A DNA stretch of 17,981 nucleotides, taken from Bacteroidota bacterium. GTDB lineage: Bacteria > Bacteroidota > Bacteroidia > B-17B0 > B-17BO. Positions 15,401-17,981 of this stretch are shown in pieces. A program made the translations under genes and the position numbers. Within the stretch, counting starts at the first letter, position 1. The number at the start of each line of letters is the position of its first letter. The notes below the pieces were generated by a model, which was given only the letters and a program-made list of their open reading frames with translations, ran no database searches and was not told the origin of the DNA. The stretch lies in contig JANXRU010000296.1 of NCBI GenBank assembly GCA_025356715.1, positions 1 to 17,981 on the forward strand, written 5' to 3'.

Positions 15401-17002
15401 ATGTCAATCAACACAAAATACATCTTCGTTACTGGTGGAGTAACATCATCTCTCGGAAAAGGAATTATCGCAGCATCATTAGCCAAATTGCTTCAGGCAA
15501 GAGGTTTTACAGTGACTATTCAAAAATTAGATCCTTATATTAATATCGATCCAGGTACTTTAAATCCCTATGAACATGGCGAATGCTACGTAACAGAAGA
15601 TGGTGCTGAAACCGACTTAGATTTGGGACACTACGAGCGTTTTTTAAATGTACCCACGTCTCAGGCAAATAACGTTACTACTGGACGTATTTATCAATCA
15701 GTTATTGAAAAAGAACGTAAAGGTGAATTTTTAGGAAAAACTGTTCAGGTTATTCCTCATATTACCGACGAAATAAAAAACAGAATCAAAATTTTAGGTA
15801 AAACAGGGCAGTTTCAATTCGTTATTACAGAAATTGGTGGTACTGTAGGTGATATTGAATCTTTACCATACATTGAGGCTGTTCGTCAATTAAAATGGGA
15901 ATTAGGCGAAAATTGCACCGTTATACATTTAACATTGCTTCCTTATTTAGCCACATCGGGCGAGTTAAAAACAAAACCCACGCAACACTCTGTAAAATTA
16001 TTATTAGAATATGGGGTTCAGCCCGATATTTTAGTATGTCGTTCAGAACATGAAATTAGTTCTGAAATTAGACGAAAAATTGCCTTGTTCTGCAATGTGT
16101 CTCCCGACTCTGTTATTGAAGCCTTAGATGCACCAACCATTTATGAAGTTCCATTATTAATGGAAAAAGAAAAACTGGATGAAATTGTTTTAAAAAAATT
16201 AAATGTAACTACTCCAACAGAAGTGCATTTAGAAAAATGGAAAAACTTTTTGAATAAATTTTATAACCCATCCAAAGAAGTAACTATAGGATTAGTTGGT
16301 AAATATGTTGAATTAAAAGAGTCATACAAATCCATTGCAGAAGCCTTTATACATGCTGGCGCTGTAAACGATTGTAAAGTAACTGTAGAGTGGATACATA
16401 GCGAAAGCTTAACAGATGATAACGTAAAAGAAAAACTAAAAAACATAAAAGGTGTTTTAGTGGCTCCTGGCTTTGGAAATAGAGGTATAGAAGGAAAAAT
16501 ATCGGCAATAAAATACGCACGTGAAAACAACGTTCCATTTTTAGGAATTTGTTTAGGGATGCAATGTTCTGTGATTGAATTTGCGAGAAATGTATTAGGA
16601 TTAAAAGATGCTCATAGTCGCGAAATGAACCCTGCAACCAGTGCGCCTGTTATTGATTTGTTAGAAGCTCAAAAAAACATTTCTCACATGGGAGGTACTA
16701 TGCGCTTAGGCTCATACCCATGCAAAATTGTAGAAGACACATTGGCTTATAAAATATATGGTAAAACAAAGATCAATGAGCGTCACCGTCATCGTTATGA
16801 ATTTAATAATGAATATACCAAGTTATTTAAAGATGGAGGTATGGTGCTTTCTGGCTTAAACCCTGATGCCGAATTAGCGGAGATTGTAGAAATACCAACG
16901 CATCCCTTTTTTATTGGCGTACAATTTCATCCCGAATACAAGAGCACTGTAGAAAACCCACATCCTTTATTTGTGAGTTTTGTTAAGGCTTGTTTGGGTT
17001 AA
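15401..17002 (+). CDS. pyrG: CTP synthase (glutamine-hydrolysing)
   Basis: Cytoplasmic enzyme making CTP from UTP, ATP and glutamine, the last step of pyrimidine nucleotide synthesis. At 533 residues it is full length. The N-terminal synthase domain (about 1-270) starts [16 protein letters not shown] with the P-loop at 12-21. It contains [12 protein letters not shown] (42-53), the magnesium/ATP-binding [16 protein letters not shown] (66-81) and [12 protein letters not shown] (143-154). The C-terminal class I glutamine amidotransferase domain (about 295-530) has the nucleophile C384 in GICLGMQ, and H510 and E512 in FHPEY, completing the triad. The ATG at 15401 is the natural start, as it is followed at once by the conserved N-terminus. 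No attenuator of the Gram-positive type is evident in its 142-bp leader. It stands alone, convergent with the lipoprotein gene. Confidence 0.99.
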   Translation: MSINTKYIFVTGGVTSSLGKGIIAASLAKLLQARGFTVTIQKLDPYINIDPGTLNPYEHGECYVTEDGAETDLDLGHYERFLNVPTSQANNVTTGRIYQSVIEKERKGEFLGKTVQVIPHITDEIKNRIKILGKTGQFQFVITEIGGTVGDIESLPYIEAVRQLKWELGENCTVIHLTLLPYLATSGELKTKPTQHSVKLLLEYGVQPDILVCRSEHEISSEIRRKIALFCNVSPDSVIEALDAPTIYEVPLLMEKEKLDEIVLKKLNVTTPTEVHLEKWKNFLNKFYNPSKEVTIGLVGKYVELKESYKSIAEAFIHAGAVNDCKVTVEWIHSESLTDDNVKEKLKNIKGVLVAPGFGNRGIEGKISAIKYARENNVPFLGICLGMQCSVIEFARNVLGLKDAHSREMNPATSAPVIDLLEAQKNISHMGGTMRLGSYPCKIVEDTLAYKIYGKTKINERHRHRYEFNNEYTKLFKDGGMVLSGLNPDAELAEIVEIPTHPFFIGVQFHPEYKSTVENPHPLFVSFVKACLG

Positions 17003-17030
17003 GAAATATATCAATCATAATAAATAGTCC

Positions 17031-17100
17031 AACCACATAGACACGTAGTTCACATAGGATACCTATTTATAAACTATGTTTCCTATGAATCTATATGGTT
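17031..17100. repeat. Imperfect 70-bp palindrome between convergent genes
   Basis: Arms 17031-17057 and 17074-17100 pair in one register: 20 Watson-Crick pairs and one G-T in 27 positions, with a 16-base loop. The arms are built from repeated ACATAG/CTATGT pieces (for example ACATAG at 17052-17057 and CTATGT at 17074-17079). It lies 28 bp after the pyrG stop and 31 bp before the convergent lipoprotein stop. Its place suits a bidirectional terminator, but it lacks a clean T run. It could also be a dispersed intergenic repeat or the remains of a small mobile element. Confidence 0.7.
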
Positions 17101-17131
17101 TAAATGGATTATGTATTATTTCAAATTGATT

Positions 17132-17872
17132 TTACTTAAATTTTATATTAGGTTTTATAACTACATAAGAAGTACGGAAATTATAATTCTTTCCATTAAT
17201 TACTTGTATGTTTTTTTTGTAAAAATTAATAACCAACGTTGCCATTTTACCAGAACCAATCGTAGATAAATCAGAGGCAGAAAAATACGCACTCGTTGGT
17301 TGATTATATAATTCTTGAACGTTGGTAGTAATTGTTGTGCCTGCTATTGTATAAAAAAAGATTTCTATTTCGTCAACACCACTATAATTTGTTAAGGGTA
17401 TAGTGATACCACTTGCTATGACAAACGAATCAGCAATAGCTGTATAGCCAGTATAAGTAGGGTAAGGCGTTGTGTTAGCAAAACTAAAACTAGGTACAGC
17501 ACTAGAGCCCCCTATTACCCAATTAAATGGCGCACTAAAAGCACTATAAGTTGAATCTGAATAATAGTTTGGAGTACTGAGTGCATTTTTTTGAAAGGCT
17601 GTGCCATTTAAACTTACACTACCCATATCTATTAAGGATCCTGAAATAAAGTTATCATTAATTAATGCCGTATTTGATATATAAGCACGATTAGCGCCCG
17701 ACGGAGAACTCGCTACTGTGCCAGTGAGCATAACTCTTTGATCGCTCGAAAACAGAGCGTAATCACCTGTTGAAGTTCCTGTGGTTGTTACTGGTGTAGG
17801 CGCAGGCGTTTCAGTTTTTTTACAAGCTACTAAGCTTAATAAAGCGATGCATAAGATGGAAATTTTTTTCAT
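17132..17872 (-). CDS. Predicted lipoprotein of unknown function
   Basis: The 246-residue product has a lipoprotein signal: a basic MKK start, a hydrophobic core and the lipobox LVAC at 14-17. Cys17 is the expected lipidated residue, followed by KK and a Thr/Pro-rich linker (20-36). The mature part is rich in Ser, Thr, Ala and aromatic residues and has the alternating pattern of a beta-sandwich domain, but no named family is recognised. The C-terminus VINGKNYNFRTSYVVIKPNI ends in a short beta-like strand. No lipoprotein export signal of the acid-rich kind (as in Capnocytophaga) follows Cys17, so surface display is not indicated. A partial minus-strand reading frame ends 10 bp upstream and resembles this C-terminus, suggesting a tandem paralogue. 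The gene is convergent with pyrG. Confidence 0.82.
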   Translation of the reverse strand: MKKISILCIALLSLVACKKTETPAPTPVTTTGTSTGDYALFSSDQRVMLTGTVASSPSGANRAYISNTALINDNFISGSLIDMGSVSLNGTAFQKNALSTPNYYSDSTYSAFSAPFNWVIGGSSAVPSFSFANTTPYPTYTGYTAIADSFVIASGITIPLTNYSGVDEIEIFFYTIAGTTITTNVQELYNQPTSAYFSASDLSTIGSGKMATLVINFYKKNIQVINGKNYNFRTSYVVIKPNIKFK

Positions 17873-17882
17873 TGATTTTATT

Positions 17883-17981
17883 TTAATTAATAATGGTGAT
17901 ACCAGCTTTTACAAAACTAAACATATTTCGGAACAAATATTTTTTACCTGCCACCGTTTGATAATTGTAATTAATGGCTTC
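17883..17981 (-). CDS. 3' end of a minus-strand gene, possible paralogue of the neighbouring lipoprotein (partial, cut by window edge)
   Basis: Reading from base 17981 on the minus strand, one frame stays open for 32 codons and ends at a TAA (17885-17883), 10 bp before the lipoprotein start. The last 22 residues, beginning AGKKYLFRNMFSF and ending in GITIIN, resemble the lipoprotein's last 21 (NGKNYNFRTSYVV...). Aligned at the shared GK, 6 of 16 positions match (G, K, Y, F, R, K), at a similar distance from the stop. The tight spacing suggests one operon. The stretch is short, so this rests on one open frame and a weak match. The function is unknown. Confidence 0.5.
   Translation of the reverse strand, partial: EAINYNYQTVAGKKYLFRNMFSFVKAGITIIN

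Noticed and set aside
16261..16637. Two open frames on the minus strand inside pyrG.
   Set aside because: They are shadows of the strongly conserved CTP synthase frame and have no protein-like features.

Overview
The window reads as chromosomal DNA of an AT-rich member of the Bacteroidota. I infer this from gene content and style: a two-subunit methylmalonyl-CoA mutase whose small subunit lacks a B12 domain, a GH3/serine-hydrolase fusion, TPR proteins with an 'FG|Q' signal-peptide end, A-rich leaders with few Shine-Dalgarno sequences, promoter-like TAnnTTTG elements, and a DUF7935-like protein. The order or genus cannot be fixed from this sequence. No rRNA, tRNA, CRISPR array, transposase or phage gene is visible. 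No gap between genes exceeds 300 bases.

Region 1 (46-7359, all minus strand) is a run of seven genes. In transcription order they are: a TPR membrane protein; an eIF1/SUI1-family factor (start codon overlaps the TPR stop by 4 bp); a DUF7935-like single-pass protein; a multi-pass membrane protein; methylmalonyl-CoA mutase small subunit; methylmalonyl-CoA mutase large catalytic subunit; and a second multi-pass membrane protein. The two mutase genes form the metabolic core (methylmalonyl-CoA/succinyl-CoA interconversion for propionate metabolism). The 109-bp gap at 5827-5935 carries two short tandem-repeat blocks.

Region 2 (7424-10347, plus strand) holds an M61 metallopeptidase with a PDZ domain, then two small membrane proteins (the first DUF4190-like). 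A clear intrinsic terminator separates those two.

Region 3 (10390-12189, minus strand) holds a phosphoglycerate-dehydrogenase-type D-2-hydroxyacid dehydrogenase and a class I SAM methyltransferase.

Region 4 (12307-17002, plus strand) holds a 983-residue exported protein fusing a NagZ-like GH3 domain to a beta-lactamase-fold serine hydrolase, then CTP synthase (pyrG).

Region 5 (17003-17981) has an imperfect 70-bp palindrome between convergent genes, then a minus-strand lipoprotein. Behind it is the 3' end of another minus-strand gene, cut by the window edge, whose last residues resemble the lipoprotein's C-terminus.

Most of the window is ordinary housekeeping and accessory chromosome. I did not find a convincing new multi-gene system. 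The items most worth a second look are the tandem repeats before the DUF7935-like gene, the possible tandem lipoprotein pair at the right edge, the palindromic element after pyrG, and the uncharacterised membrane proteins around the mutase genes.
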